From: Amycolatopsis keratiniphila subsp. keratiniphila
GTDB lineage: Bacteria; Actinomycetota; Actinomycetes; Mycobacteriales; Pseudonocardiaceae
Assembly: GCF_001620365.2 (NCBI RefSeq)
Contig: NZ_LQMT02000019.1
Location: 136,912-200,911, forward strand
Direction: 5' to 3'
Length of the DNA stretch: 64,000 nt
The notes beneath the pieces were generated by a model, which saw only the letters and a list, made by a program, of their open reading frames with translations, was not told where the DNA came from and did no database searches. This document shows positions 41,695 through 50,250 of the stretch, piece after piece (position 1 is the stretch's first letter; each line of letters starts with the position of its first letter). The translations under genes were made by a program, and so were the position numbers.

Positions 41695-42585
41695 GTGAAA
41701 ACGCTGACGACCACACCGCTCGCCGCCGGGCTCGCCGGTACCGCGCTAACCGCCTTCGCTCCCCTGGTCTGGGGGACGACCTACGTGGTCACCACCGAAC
41801 TTCTCCCGCCAGGGCACCCGCTGTTCGCCGGGCTCATGCGCGCCCTGCCCGCCGGGCTCATCGCGCTCGCCATCACCCGCAGCCTCCCGCGCGGCAGCTG
41901 GTGGCTGAAGGCCGCCGCGCTCGGTGTCCTCAACATCGGGATGTTCTTCCCCCTGCTGTTCGTCGCCGCCGAACGGCTGCCCGGCGGCGTCGCCGCCACG
42001 CTCGGCGCCGCCCAGCCGCTGCTCGTCGCGATCCTCGCCGTGGCCGTGCTGCGGCAGAGCCCGTCCGCGTGGCGGTTCGCCTGGGGAGTCGTCGGGATCG
42101 TGGGTGTCGGCCTGGTGGTGCTCGGGCCGGCGGCGGGCTTCGACTTCATCGGGGTGATCGCGGGTCTCGGCGGCGCCGCGACGATGGCGCTCGGCGTCAC
42201 GCTCACCAAACGCTGGGGACGCCCGGTGGACGTCGGGCCGACCGCGTTCGCCTCGTGGCAGCTCACCGCGGGCGGGTTGTTCCTGGTGCCGGTGACCTTC
42301 CTGTTCGAAGGAGCACCGCCCGCCATCGACCTGAACGCCGCTCTCGGCTACCTCTGGCTCGGCCTGGTCGGCGGATTGCTCGCCTACGTCCTGTGGTTCC
42401 GCGGCATCACGTCGCTGCCGGTCACCTCGGTCGCCGTCCTCGGCCTGCTCTCGCCGATGGTCGCCGCACTGCTCGGCGCCGCGCTGCTCGGGCAGTCGCT
42501 CGACTTGATCCAGCTCGTCGGCTTCGCGCTCGCGCTGGCCTCGATCGTCGCGGGCCAGGTCACCCCGCGTCGGCTACCGAGGTAG
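41695..42585 (+). CDS. EamA/DMT family transporter
   Basis: 296 residues with ten hydrophobic segments arranged as two EamA repeats (FAPLVWGTTYVVTTELLPPG in the first, GFDFIGVIAGLGGAATMALG at the start of the second). Predicted exporter of amino acids or small metabolites in the cytoplasmic membrane. The start is GTG at 41695. Divergent from a LysR gene, a common regulator/exporter pair. The 3' end overlaps a small convergent gene by 12 bp. Confidence 0.9.
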   Translation: MKTLTTTPLAAGLAGTALTAFAPLVWGTTYVVTTELLPPGHPLFAGLMRALPAGLIALAITRSLPRGSWWLKAAALGVLNIGMFFPLLFVAAERLPGGVAATLGAAQPLLVAILAVAVLRQSPSAWRFAWGVVGIVGVGLVVLGPAAGFDFIGVIAGLGGAATMALGVTLTKRWGRPVDVGPTAFASWQLTAGGLFLVPVTFLFEGAPPAIDLNAALGYLWLGLVGGLLAYVLWFRGITSLPVTSVAVLGLLSPMVAALLGAALLGQSLDLIQLVGFALALASIVAGQVTPRRLPR

Positions 42586-42816
42586 TCGCCACTTCGGTTC
42601 GGGAGGGTCGCCCGGCGAGGGCGTCTCCGGACTCCGTTCGGCCTCGATCTGGATCTCGATATTCGTCTTGTGCGCGATCGGATCCCAGATCTCCTCGATC
42701 GGCGCGAGCAAGGACTGGCTGACACCGCAACGCCGGGCACGGACGGCGTACCAAGCGAACCCGGCCAGGAAGAGGGGAAGGCTGAGAAACGCCGCCACGG
42801 GTGCCAGGAGGTCCAT
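42574..42816 (-). CDS. Small membrane protein (80 aa), unknown
   Basis: The N-terminal segment MDLLAPVAAFLSLPLFLAGF is a single membrane anchor, followed by a basic WYAVRARR stop-transfer and a ~45-residue acidic soluble tail (EEIWDPIAHKTNIEIQIEAE). The ATG at 42816 has CAGGAGG-like purines nearby on the complementary side only weakly. It is divergent from a TetR gene, with a 36-bp palindrome between them, so it may be a TetR-controlled gene. I do not recognise the family. Confidence 0.6.
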   Translation of the reverse strand: MDLLAPVAAFLSLPLFLAGFAWYAVRARRCGVSQSLLAPIEEIWDPIAHKTNIEIQIEAERSPETPSPGDPPEPKWRLPR

Positions 42817-42829
42817 GCGTACGACGGTA

Positions 42830-42865
42830 CAGTAACGTCGCGTTTCCAGAAACACGATGTTACTG
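42830..42865. promoter_or_regulatory. 36-bp TetR operator-like palindrome
   Basis: Arms 42830-42846 and 42849-42865 pair at 15 of 17 positions (CAGTAAC...GTTTC, CA, GAAAC...GTTACTG). It fills the gap between the small membrane protein and the TetR gene and ends 11 bp before the TetR start. Confidence 0.75.
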
Positions 42866-42876
42866 AATGGGAGACG

Positions 42877-43482
42877 ATGACCAGGCTGACGCGGGCCGAG
42901 CAGCAGCGCCGGACCCATGAACACCTGCTTGCCGCGGGGCGCCAGGTTTTCCTGCGGCGTGGTTTCCTCGCGGCGACGGTGGAGGAGATCGCGGCCGACG
43001 CCAGGTACACCCGCGGCGCCGTCTACAAGCACTTCGGCGGCAAGGAAGGGCTGTGGCTGGCGATCATCGAAGCCGACGCGGACGGCCATCTGCGCGGACT
43101 GCGCGAAGCGCTGGCCCAAGCCACTTCGCGCGACGAGGTGATCGCGGCGCTCAACCCCGTCGACGTGGCGGACAAGGACGCGGCGAAGTGGAGCGCGGCG
43201 GCCGCGGAGGTGCTCGCGGCGACGGCGCAGCAGCCGGAAACGGCCGCACTGATCGCGGCGATCCAGCGACGGCACGACGACGAGGTGGCCTCCCTGCTCG
43301 CCGAACACACCCGCCGCCTGCGTCTCGAACCCGCGATGCCACTGGATCAGGCCGTCGTCATGCTGGGCGCGCTGGGCATCGGGCTCGCGCTGCGGCAGAC
43401 GGTCGCCCCCGCCGCGGATCCCGCTGCCATCCTCACCCACGTTCTGGACACGCTCTTTCCGCCCTACACTCGGGAACCGTGA
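42877..43482 (+). CDS. TetR family regulator
   Basis: 201 residues. The N-terminal helix-turn-helix reads RQVFLRRGFLAATVEEIAAD, ARYTRGAVYKHFGGKE, with a ligand-binding helical domain following (~60-200). The ATG at 42877 is preceded by GGGAGA. The palindrome just upstream is its likely operator for self-control and for the divergent small membrane protein. It overlaps the rraA-like gene by 4 nt (GTGA), so both are co-translated. Confidence 0.9.
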   Translation: MTRLTRAEQQRRTHEHLLAAGRQVFLRRGFLAATVEEIAADARYTRGAVYKHFGGKEGLWLAIIEADADGHLRGLREALAQATSRDEVIAALNPVDVADKDAAKWSAAAAEVLAATAQQPETAALIAAIQRRHDDEVASLLAEHTRRLRLEPAMPLDQAVVMLGALGIGLALRQTVAPAADPAAILTHVLDTLFPPYTREP

Positions 43483-43958
43483 TCGATTCCTTCACCACCG
43501 CCGACCTGGTCGACGAACACGGCGACCGGCTGCGCGTCTGCGACACCCAGTTCCGTCAGTTCGGCGGGCACCGATCCTTCTCAGGCCCGATCCGCACCGT
43601 CTCCTGTCACGAGGACAACGGCCTGGTCAAGAAACTCCTGGCCACCCCGGGTGACGGCGCCGTCCTGGTGGTCGACGGCGGCGGTTCCCTGCACAGCGCG
43701 CTCACCGGCGACATGATCGCGAAGTCCGCGGTGGACAACGGCTGGGCGGGCATCGTCGTCAACGGTGCGGTGCGCGACAGCGCCGAGCTCGCCGGGCTTC
43801 CGCTCGGGGTGAAGGCGCTCGGCACCAACCCGCGCAAGAGCTCCAAGGCGGGCGCCGGCGCTGTCGACGTCCCGGTCGGCTTCGGGGGAGTGACCTTCAC
43901 TCCCGGCGACACGCTCTATTCCGATGACGACGGCGTCGTCATCCTTCCCGCTGCCTGA
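43479..43958 (+). CDS. rraA: RraA-like protein (RNase E inhibitor / HMG aldolase fold)
   Basis: 159 residues matching the RraA family: DLVDEHGDRLRVCDTQFRQFG, GDGAVLVVDGGGSLHSALTGD and NGWAGIVVNGAVRDSAEL, the last holding the R and D of the metal/substrate site. Some RraA proteins bind RNase E; others are 4-hydroxy-4-methyl-2-oxoglutarate or oxaloacetate lyases. Which applies here cannot be told from sequence. The GTG start overlaps the TetR stop. Confidence 0.9.
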   Translation: MIDSFTTADLVDEHGDRLRVCDTQFRQFGGHRSFSGPIRTVSCHEDNGLVKKLLATPGDGAVLVVDGGGSLHSALTGDMIAKSAVDNGWAGIVVNGAVRDSAELAGLPLGVKALGTNPRKSSKAGAGAVDVPVGFGGVTFTPGDTLYSDDDGVVILPAA

Positions 43959-43970
43959 ACCCGAACCCGC

Positions 43971-44864
43971 TCAGACGACGATGACCCGGCGGCCGCGGGT
44001 GTGCCCGGCATGGCTGTCGGCGTGTGCCGCCGCGGCGTCGGCGAGCGAATAGGACTTCTCGACCGGGATGTGCAGCTTCCCCCGCGAGATGAGGTCGACG
44101 GCCTCGGCCAGCGCGTCCGGCACGCTCCCGGCCACGCCGGAGAAGCGGACACCGAACTCGGGCGCACCGAGGTCGGCGATGGAGAGCACCTTCCCCGGAT
44201 CGCCGGTCAGCTCGACCAGTTCCGCGATCACGCCCGACCCGGCGAGATCGAGGGCTGCGTCGATCCGGCCGAGCTGTCGCACCCGGTCCACCCAACCTGC
44301 GCCATAGGTCGTGGCGAGCGCGCCCAGCTCGCGCAGATAGGCCTGGTTCGCGGCGCTCGCCGTGCCGATCACCGTGATGCCGCGTTCGCGCGCGATCTGC
44401 AGTACGGCCGAGCCGACCCCGCCGGACGCGCCGCTGACCAGCAGTGTCTCGCCCGGCCGCACATCGGCTTCGCGGATGAGACGCAGCGCGGTCTCGACGA
44501 CGGACGGATATCCGGCCGCCTCCTCGAAGGTGAGCCCGTCGGGCATCACCGCCCAAGCCGACAGCACGGCGAACTCGGCATAGGTGCTCGCACCCTCGCC
44601 GAACACGGAGTCGCCGACCGCGACCCCATCGACGCCTTCGCCGACCTCGTCCACCACGCCGGCGGCGTCGAGGCCCACCCCGGACGGCAGCACGGTCGGA
44701 TGCGCGCCGAGGACCTGGCCTTCGCGAATTCTCCAGTCGACGGGGTTCACTCCTGCCGCTCGCACGGCGATGCGCACCTGGCCCGGCCCCGCGTGCGGCT
44801 CTTCGGCGTCGACGAGTCGCAGGACTTCCGGTCCACCGAACTCGGTGAAGATCACTTGCTTCAT
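43971..44864 (-). CDS. NADPH:quinone oxidoreductase-like (zinc-free MDR) protein
   Basis: 297 residues. The MDR fold has GVNPVDWRIREG and SGVGLDAAG in the catalytic domain and VSGASGGVGSAVLQIA as the NADPH-binding motif. The cysteine/histidine zinc ligands are absent, as in quinone oxidoreductases. The ATG at 44864 gives the canonical MKQVIFTEFGGPEVL start; an alternative ATG lies 12 nt upstream. Divergent from a TetR gene and a probable target of it. Confidence 0.9.
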   Translation of the reverse strand: MKQVIFTEFGGPEVLRLVDAEEPHAGPGQVRIAVRAAGVNPVDWRIREGQVLGAHPTVLPSGVGLDAAGVVDEVGEGVDGVAVGDSVFGEGASTYAEFAVLSAWAVMPDGLTFEEAAGYPSVVETALRLIREADVRPGETLLVSGASGGVGSAVLQIARERGITVIGTASAANQAYLRELGALATTYGAGWVDRVRQLGRIDAALDLAGSGVIAELVELTGDPGKVLSIADLGAPEFGVRFSGVAGSVPDALAEAVDLISRGKLHIPVEKSYSLADAAAAHADSHAGHTRGRRVIVV

Positions 44865-44882
44865 GCGACCGACCATAGCACT

Positions 44883-44906
44883 AACCGTTAGCCTTTTGGA
44901 ACGGTT
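44883..44906. promoter_or_regulatory. Inverted repeat, probable TetR operator
   Basis: AACCGTT (44883-44889) is inverted as AACGGTT (44900-44906) with a 10-bp spacer, in the 70-bp gap between the quinone oxidoreductase and the divergent TetR gene. Confidence 0.55.
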
Positions 44907-44934
44907 GTTGTTTCGTATCTGGTAGCTTCACCGC

Positions 44935-45513
44935 ATGACAGCGCCGACCGGGCGTCGCGAGCGGAAGAAGGCCGCGACCCGTCAGAAGATCGCCGAGACC
45001 GCCCTGCGGCTTTTCCTGGAGCGCGGGTACGACGCGGTGGGCATCCGCGAGGTGGCCGCGGAGGCCGATGTCGCCGTCACGACGCTCTTCTCGCATTTCG
45101 CCTCGAAAGAGGCTTTGGTGTTCGAGCAGGACGCGAACTTCGAGCAGGGCCTCACGCGGGCGGTCACCGAAAGGCAGCCAGGAGAGCCGCTCATCCCCGC
45201 GCTGTGCCGCGAGGTTCACGCGATGGTGCGGCACTGCACCGCGGACGGCGCCGCCCCGATCTGGCGCATGATCGACGGATCGCCCGCTCTGCGGGAGTAC
45301 GAGGATTCGATGAGGCTGCGCCACGCGGAGTCCCTGGCGGCGGCCATCGCTGCCGATCCGGAGTCGGCGCGGTCCGCGACCGCCTGCCGGACCATCGCGA
45401 GGTTCGTGATCGACGCCTACTCGATCGGCCGGGAGGCGGCCGATCCGGAGGCCGCGGTGGACGAGATCTTCCGGATGATCGAAGCGGCCTGGGAGGTGAC
45501 CGGAGCATGTTGA
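44935..45513 (+). CDS. TetR family regulator
   Basis: 192 residues. The N-terminal helix-turn-helix reads KIAETALRLFLERGYDAVGI, AEADVAVTTLFSHFASKE. The MftR/AcrR-like C-terminal domain binds an unknown ligand. The start at 44935 is ATG and the stop overlaps the metallo-beta-lactamase-fold gene. Likely represses the divergent quinone oxidoreductase through the AACCGTT/AACGGTT site and its own operon. Confidence 0.9.
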   Translation: MTAPTGRRERKKAATRQKIAETALRLFLERGYDAVGIREVAAEADVAVTTLFSHFASKEALVFEQDANFEQGLTRAVTERQPGEPLIPALCREVHAMVRHCTADGAAPIWRMIDGSPALREYEDSMRLRHAESLAAAIAADPESARSATACRTIARFVIDAYSIGREAADPEAAVDEIFRMIEAAWEVTGAC

Positions 45514-46337
45514 CCCAGGTCGCGGCGGGTGTGCTGGTCCACCAGAGCGCCTTGCTCCGCAACAATACGGTCGTCGTCGAGGGCGAGGAAGGTGTGCTGC
45601 TCGTCGATCCCGGGATCACCGAAGACGAGATGGCCTGCCTCGCGAACGACCTGGCCGAGTCCGGCCGGACCGTGGTGGCGGGTTTCGCGACGCATCCCGA
45701 TTGGGATCACGCGCTCTGGCATCCCGCGTTCGGCGACGTGCCGCGCTACGGCACGGAACGCTGCGCGGCCTATCTGCGAGATCTGCGGTCGAAGTCGGAC
45801 TGGAAGTCCGACTTCGCAGAGGGGCTGCCGCCGGAGATCGCCGGCGAGGTGCCGGTGAATCTGTTCGGCCTCATCACCGCTCTGCCGGCCGGGAACACGC
45901 GGATTCCTTGGGACGGCCCGGAACTGCGGCTCATCGAGCATCCGGCCCACGCTCCCGGCCATGCGGCGCTGGTGATCGGGGGAAGCGGGGTTCTCGTCGC
46001 GGGCGACATGCTTTCCGACGTCCTGGTCCCGATGTTCGACGACACCGCCGACCCGCTCGCGGACTACCTGGCCGGGCTCCGGCTGCTCGACGAGGTCGCG
46101 GGCGACGTCCAGGTCGTCGTGCCGGGCCACGGGGCGGTCGGCGGCGCCGGCGAGGTGCGCGCACGGATCGACCGCGACCGGGCGTATGTCCACGCCGTTC
46201 GCGACGGCCGCACTCCCGAAGACCCGAGGATCGGCTCGTCGGCCGAACCCGGATGGGAGTGGGTGAGCGATCTGCACGCCGGGCAGGTACGGCGCCTCGC
46301 TCAGCCCTTGGGCATGACGCAGAGCTCCCGCGACTGA
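45507..46337 (+). CDS. Metallo-beta-lactamase fold hydrolase
   Basis: 276 residues. ATHPDWDHALWH corresponds to the HxHxDH zinc motif, with its first histidine in THPDWDH. HAPGHAAL supplies the second-site histidine and VLVAGDMLSD the bridging aspartate; VVPGHG ends the metal site. The first motif is H-P-D-W-D-H, so the second histidine is replaced by aspartate, as in some family members. The start at 45507 overlaps the TetR stop by 7 nt. Substrate unknown. The 3' end overlaps a convergent gene by 37 bp. Confidence 0.88.
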   Translation: MLTQVAAGVLVHQSALLRNNTVVVEGEEGVLLVDPGITEDEMACLANDLAESGRTVVAGFATHPDWDHALWHPAFGDVPRYGTERCAAYLRDLRSKSDWKSDFAEGLPPEIAGEVPVNLFGLITALPAGNTRIPWDGPELRLIEHPAHAPGHAALVIGGSGVLVAGDMLSDVLVPMFDDTADPLADYLAGLRLLDEVAGDVQVVVPGHGAVGGAGEVRARIDRDRAYVHAVRDGRTPEDPRIGSSAEPGWEWVSDLHAGQVRRLAQPLGMTQSSRD

Positions 46338-46732
46338 CCCGACGTGAAGTCGTAGACGACGGGGTTGCCGTACTCGTAGCCGGGCACGGCGTTGCAATCC
46401 GAACCGGACCCGCTCGAAAGCTGTGCCATCACCGTGTAGTTGGCGGAGCTGTCCGAACAGTGCACCCGCACGGCGCTGGAGCTGAACGCGCCATTGGAGC
46501 CGGCGTCTTCGTCGGCCGAGAGGCAATCGCCTGCCTGTGCCGAAAACGGGTCGGGGTCGACCTCAGGAGCGCTGCCGCCGGTGGTGAGCGCCACGGTCAC
46601 CGCGATGGCCCCGCCGGTCACGACGAGCGCCGCGGCGGCGATCCCGGCGATCAGTGGGGTGTTGGGCGTCTTCTTCGGCGGGGCGACGGGGTACTGCTGC
46701 CAGATGGGCGGCTGCTGCTGGGGGTAGGTCAC
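46301..46732 (-). CDS. Single-pass membrane protein with LppU-like extracellular domain
   Basis: 143 residues. A proline/glutamine-rich cytoplasmic N-terminus (TYPQQQPPIWQQYPVAPP), one transmembrane helix (LIAGIAAAALVVTGGAIAVT) and a small extracytoplasmic domain with four cysteines (GDC, VHC, SDC, LCV). It resembles the actinobacterial LppU/SCO3897-type membrane proteins. Function unknown. The 3' end overlaps the convergent hydrolase gene. Confidence 0.8.
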   Translation of the reverse strand: MTYPQQQPPIWQQYPVAPPKKTPNTPLIAGIAAAALVVTGGAIAVTVALTTGGSAPEVDPDPFSAQAGDCLSADEDAGSNGAFSSSAVRVHCSDSSANYTVMAQLSSGSGSDCNAVPGYEYGNPVVYDFTSGQSRELCVMPKG

Positions 46733-46775
46733 GTCATCAGGATCGTCCGTGCCGATGAAATTTCGATGACACGGC

Positions 46776-47387
46776 TCATTTGCGGGCGACGAGCCGTTCC
46801 ACCAGCCCGAGTTTGAACCGCTCCCGCTGTTCGACGGCCAGGCCGAGGTCGCCGATCTTGTCGAACGGCCGCCGGAGGAAGTGCTCGCCTGCCATCGGCA
46901 CGGTGATCTTCTCGGCGATCCATTGCAGACCGCGGACCGCGCGGGACGAACTCACGATGTGGTCGAGCAGGATGAGCCTGCCGCCCGGCCGGAGGACCCG
47001 GGCCATCTCCCGCAACGCCTTGCCGTCGTCGGGGATGGCGCAGAGCCCGAGGGTGCAGACGACGGTGTCGAACGAATCGGCGTCGAAGGGCAGGTCGTGC
47101 GCGTCGGCGCGCCGTAGCGTCACCGGGTGGCCGAGGCGTTCGGCGCGGTCGCGGGCGATGGCGAGCATGCCGTCGCTGAGGTCGATGCCGGTGAGCGTGA
47201 CTTCGCCTGGATAGAGCGGCAGGTTCAGGCCGGTCCCGACGGCGACTTCGAGGACTTCACCGGTGGCCTGCCCGCAGGCCCACGCCCGCGAATCGCCGAA
47301 GAGTTTCCGGTCCATGAACTGCATTTCCCGGTCGTAGTTCCGGGATTTATCGTCCCAGTACCGGTTCCACCGAGCGGGCGGGGTCAT
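46776..47387 (-). CDS. Class I SAM-dependent methyltransferase
   Basis: 203 residues. VLEVAVGTGLNLPLY is the SAM-binding motif I, TGIDLSDGMLAIA is motif II, and SFDTVVCTLGLCAIPDD with RVLRPGGRLILLDH covers motifs post-II and III. It belongs to the UbiE/methyltransf_11 group. The ATG at 47387 follows GAAAGGAG. It starts 10 bp after the cation transporter stop, so it probably belongs to the ArsR-CDF operon. The substrate may be a small thiol, metalloid or lipid; unknown. Confidence 0.88.
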   Translation of the reverse strand: MTPPARWNRYWDDKSRNYDREMQFMDRKLFGDSRAWACGQATGEVLEVAVGTGLNLPLYPGEVTLTGIDLSDGMLAIARDRAERLGHPVTLRRADAHDLPFDADSFDTVVCTLGLCAIPDDGKALREMARVLRPGGRLILLDHIVSSSRAVRGLQWIAEKITVPMAGEHFLRRPFDKIGDLGLAVEQRERFKLGLVERLVARK

Positions 47388-47397
47388 GGCGCTCCTT

Positions 47398-48051
47398 TCA
47401 GCAGCAGTGCTCGCCGCGCCAGGCCTCGCGGCCTTCCTTGATCGCGACGGCGGCGATGACGAGCGCGACCACGGGATCGGCCCAGTGCCAGCCGAAGAGG
47501 CTGTTGAGCAGCAACCCGACGAGCAGCACACCGGAAAGGTAAGTGCAGAGCAAGGTCTGCTTCGAGTCGGCGACGGCGCTCGCGGAGCCCAGTTCGCGCC
47601 CGGCCCGGCGCTGAGCGTAGGACAGGAAAGGCATCACGAGCAGGGAAACCGCCGCCAGCACGATGCCGACAGGGGAGTGCTCGGCGGGATCGGCTCCGAA
47701 CAGGGTGCGTACCGACTCGACGGTGACATAGGCGGCCAGCGCGAAGAAGGACACCGCGATGACCTTGAGTGCGGTGCGTTCACGGGCTTCCGGGTCCTTG
47801 CCGGAGAACTGCCACGCGACGGCCGCGGCCGAAGCGACTTCGATGACCGAGTCCAGCCCGAAGCCGATCAGGGCGGTCGACGAGGCGATGGTGCCCGCCG
47901 AGATGGCGACGACCGCCTCGACGACGTTGTAGGTGATCGTCGCGGCGACCAGGAGCCGGACGCGCCGGGACAGCACCGCACGCCGAGCCGGGGCCACTGT
48001 GGACTCCTTGGCGCAGCAACCGTCCGTACACGAGCCGCTCTCCGCACTCAC
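47398..48051 (-). CDS. CDF-like cation transporter with cysteine-rich termini
   Basis: 217 residues, six hydrophobic segments and a cation diffusion facilitator-like core (GFGLDSVIEVASAAAVAW). The N-terminus has C8, C12 and C13 (CTDGCC) and the C-terminus ends HCC; these could bind soft metals. The usual cytoplasmic CDF domain is missing. The GTG at 48051 overlaps the ArsR stop (GTGA). Regulated with a CmtR-type cadmium/lead sensor, so it probably exports Cd(II), Pb(II) or Zn(II). Direction is inferred. Confidence 0.88.
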   Translation of the reverse strand: MSAESGSCTDGCCAKESTVAPARRAVLSRRVRLLVAATITYNVVEAVVAISAGTIASSTALIGFGLDSVIEVASAAAVAWQFSGKDPEARERTALKVIAVSFFALAAYVTVESVRTLFGADPAEHSPVGIVLAAVSLLVMPFLSYAQRRAGRELGSASAVADSKQTLLCTYLSGVLLVGLLLNSLFGWHWADPVVALVIAAVAIKEGREAWRGEHCC

Positions 48052-48374
48052 CGGAGCACCTCGTCCACACAGGGCTCGGCGGTGTCGACCGCGAGCACCA
48101 CCTGGACGAGCTCCCGCAGCGCGCGGGCCAGATGCGCGTCGGCCAAGGAGTAGCGGACCTGCCTGCCTTCGTAGGTCGCCACGACCAGCCCGCAGCCACG
48201 CAGGCAGGCGAGGTGGTTCGACACGTTCGAGCGGCTCAGGCCGAGTTGATCGGCCAGCCTGCCGGGGTAGCTCACCCCGTCGAGGAGGGCGACCAGGATC
48301 CGGCACCGGTTCGGGTCGGCGAGGGCACGACCGAGCCGGGCGAGCGCGGCACCCTGGGTCTCACATGTCAGCAC
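48048..48374 (-). CDS. cmtR: ArsR/SmtB family CmtR-type Cd(II)/Pb(II) sensor
   Basis: 108 residues. The winged helix includes GRLADQLGLSRSNVSNHLACLRGCGLV. Cysteines C57, C61 and C102 occupy exactly the positions that bind cadmium and lead in Mycobacterium tuberculosis CmtR, and C4 and C24 are also present. It should repress its operon in the absence of metal. The operator-like palindrome at 48394-48411 lies 20 bp upstream of the start. Coupled by overlap to the cation transporter gene. Confidence 0.93.
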   Translation of the reverse strand: MLTCETQGAALARLGRALADPNRCRILVALLDGVSYPGRLADQLGLSRSNVSNHLACLRGCGLVVATYEGRQVRYSLADAHLARALRELVQVVLAVDTAEPCVDEVLR

Positions 48375-48393
48375 ACGCAGGACAGTACAGTCT

Positions 48394-48411
48394 TTGCTGA
48401 TATGTCAGCAA
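48394..48411. promoter_or_regulatory. CmtR operator-like palindrome
   Basis: TTGCTGA, spacer TATG, TCAGCAA: perfect 7-bp arms. Position, directly before the CmtR-type gene, fits autoregulation. Confidence 0.7.
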
Positions 48412-48828
48412 GGGCTGAACCATGACCCGACGGAGTGTCCGGACGCGACCCTCTGTTTCGTCGCCGTCTGTCAAGCCAGTGTCGAACGAGGACGCGGAGG
48501 CGACCCGAAAGAGTCCTGTGTGGCCACTCCAACGGCCGTGTCGCGGGCACGCCGGGGAGTTTCGGCGCGGCCCCGCGTGACACCTCAGAACAATTACTGG
48601 CCCGAATGCGTGGCGGTCATAAAACGTCGAGTGAGATGAACAAAAGCTTTCCTGCGTAATGGGAAAACCGGCATTCGGGTGGCCTTGTCGTATTACCTGA
48701 TAGTGCGCTTGTGCGGGAAAAACCCCTTGCTATGTTGATCCTGCGGGGCCGCACTTCGGGGCATGACCGGCACGCCGCGATTTGTGGATCTTGTTTGTTC
48801 ACACGACTATCGAAGGGTGGACCTTGCT
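48412..48828. other. Intergenic region upstream of the encapsulin operon
   Basis: About 415 bp without a credible gene. The last ~180 bp (from about 48650) is notably lower in GC and probably carries the encapsulin promoter and a long 5' leader. I could not identify a confident -10/-35 pair. Confidence 0.5.
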
Positions 48829-50250
48829 GTGACCGTGACCGAATCGGGCACTTCCGCCGAAGGTGTCCAGGGGTCGGAAAACCCGCAGCTGAGTTTGGGT
48901 CGCGCCGCCGCGCGCAACCTGGCGACGACGACCAAATCCGTTCCGCAGATGCAGGGAATTTCGTCCCGGTGGCTGCTGAAGTCCCTCGAATGGGTTCAGG
49001 TGAACGGCGGTGCCTACCGGGTCAACCGGCGGCTGAATTACGCGGTCGGCGACGGTCGGGTGACCTTCTCGAAGGCGGGCGCCGAGGTCAGCGTGATCCC
49101 GGCGGAACTCGGTGAACTGAAACCGCTCAAGGGATATGACGACGAAGATGTCCTCGCCGAACTCGCACGCCGTTTCGAACAGCAGGAAGTGGCGGCCGGC
49201 GACGTACTCGTCGAATTCGGGCACCGCGCCGATCGGGTCTTCCTCATCGCGCACGGCAAGATCAGCAAAACCGGTCCCGGTCACTACGGCGACGAGACCG
49301 CGCTCGGCGTGGTCAAGGACGGCGACTACTTCGGCGCGCAGGCACTCGTGGACGACGATGGCATCTGGGAGTTCACCGCGAAGGCGGCCACCGCGTGCAC
49401 CGTGCTCACCCTGACCCGTCAGGACTTCGAGCGCGTACTGGAACAGTCCGAATCGCTGCAGGCGCAGATCGAGCAGGCGTCACAGGATTCCGGACGTTCC
49501 AACGACTTCGGCGAGGCCGAGATCGACATCTCGTCCGGACACGACGGTGAGCCGCTGCTGCCGGGCACGTTCGTCGACTACGAGACCTCACCGCGCGAAT
49601 ACGAACTGAGCGTCGCCCAGACCGTGCTCCGGGTCCACAGCCGGGTGTCCGATCTGTACAACCAGCCGATGGACCAGACCGAACAGCAGTTGCGCCTGAC
49701 CATCGAAGCGCTGCGTGAGCGGCAAGAGCACGAAATGATCAACAACACCGACTTCGGCCTGCTCCACAACGCCGACTTCTCCCAGCGGATCGCGACGCGC
49801 ACCGGCCCGCCCACGCCGGACGACTTCGACGACCTGCTCGCCCTGGTGTGGAAGGAACCCGGCTTCTTCCTCGCGCATCCGCGCACGATCGCCGCGTTCA
49901 GCCGCGAGTGCAGCAAACGCGGCATCTACCCGACCGGCACCGATCTCGGCGGGCACAAGGTGCCGTCGTGGCGCGGTGTCCCGATCCTGCCGTGCAACAA
50001 GATCCCGGTGAGCCAGACCAGCACCAGTTCCGTGCTGCTGATCCGCACGGGGGAGAAGAACCAGGGTGTCGTCGGCCTGCGCCAGATCGGCCTGCCGGAC
50101 GAATACGAGCCCGGGCTGAACGTCCGGTTCATGGGCATCTCGGAGCAGGCGATCATCTCCTACCTGGTCAGCACCTACTACTCCGCCGCCGTGCTCGTAC
50201 CGGACGCGCTGGCCGTCCTCGAAGCCGCCGAACTCGGCCGCGAAGGATGA
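48829..50250 (+). CDS. Family 2B encapsulin shell protein 1 (EshA-like, with cNMP-like domain)
   Basis: 473 residues. An N-terminal arm (LSLGRAAARNLATTTKSVPQMQ) is followed by the start of the HK97 fold, an inserted cyclic-nucleotide-binding-like domain (~105-215, with GDYFGAQAL), and the rest of the HK97-type shell fold (FGLLHNADFS, FFLAHPRTIAAFSRECSKRG, GLPDEYEPGLNVRF). It is expected to assemble with the next protein into a closed protein shell in the cytoplasm. The GTG at 48829 follows GAAGGGTGG. First gene of the operon with 2-MIB biosynthesis genes. The nucleotide site lacks the usual glutamate and arginine, so nucleotide binding is uncertain. Confidence 0.93.
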   Translation: MTVTESGTSAEGVQGSENPQLSLGRAAARNLATTTKSVPQMQGISSRWLLKSLEWVQVNGGAYRVNRRLNYAVGDGRVTFSKAGAEVSVIPAELGELKPLKGYDDEDVLAELARRFEQQEVAAGDVLVEFGHRADRVFLIAHGKISKTGPGHYGDETALGVVKDGDYFGAQALVDDDGIWEFTAKAATACTVLTLTRQDFERVLEQSESLQAQIEQASQDSGRSNDFGEAEIDISSGHDGEPLLPGTFVDYETSPREYELSVAQTVLRVHSRVSDLYNQPMDQTEQQLRLTIEALRERQEHEMINNTDFGLLHNADFSQRIATRTGPPTPDDFDDLLALVWKEPGFFLAHPRTIAAFSRECSKRGIYPTGTDLGGHKVPSWRGVPILPCNKIPVSQTSTSSVLLIRTGEKNQGVVGLRQIGLPDEYEPGLNVRFMGISEQAIISYLVSTYYSAAVLVPDALAVLEAAELGREG

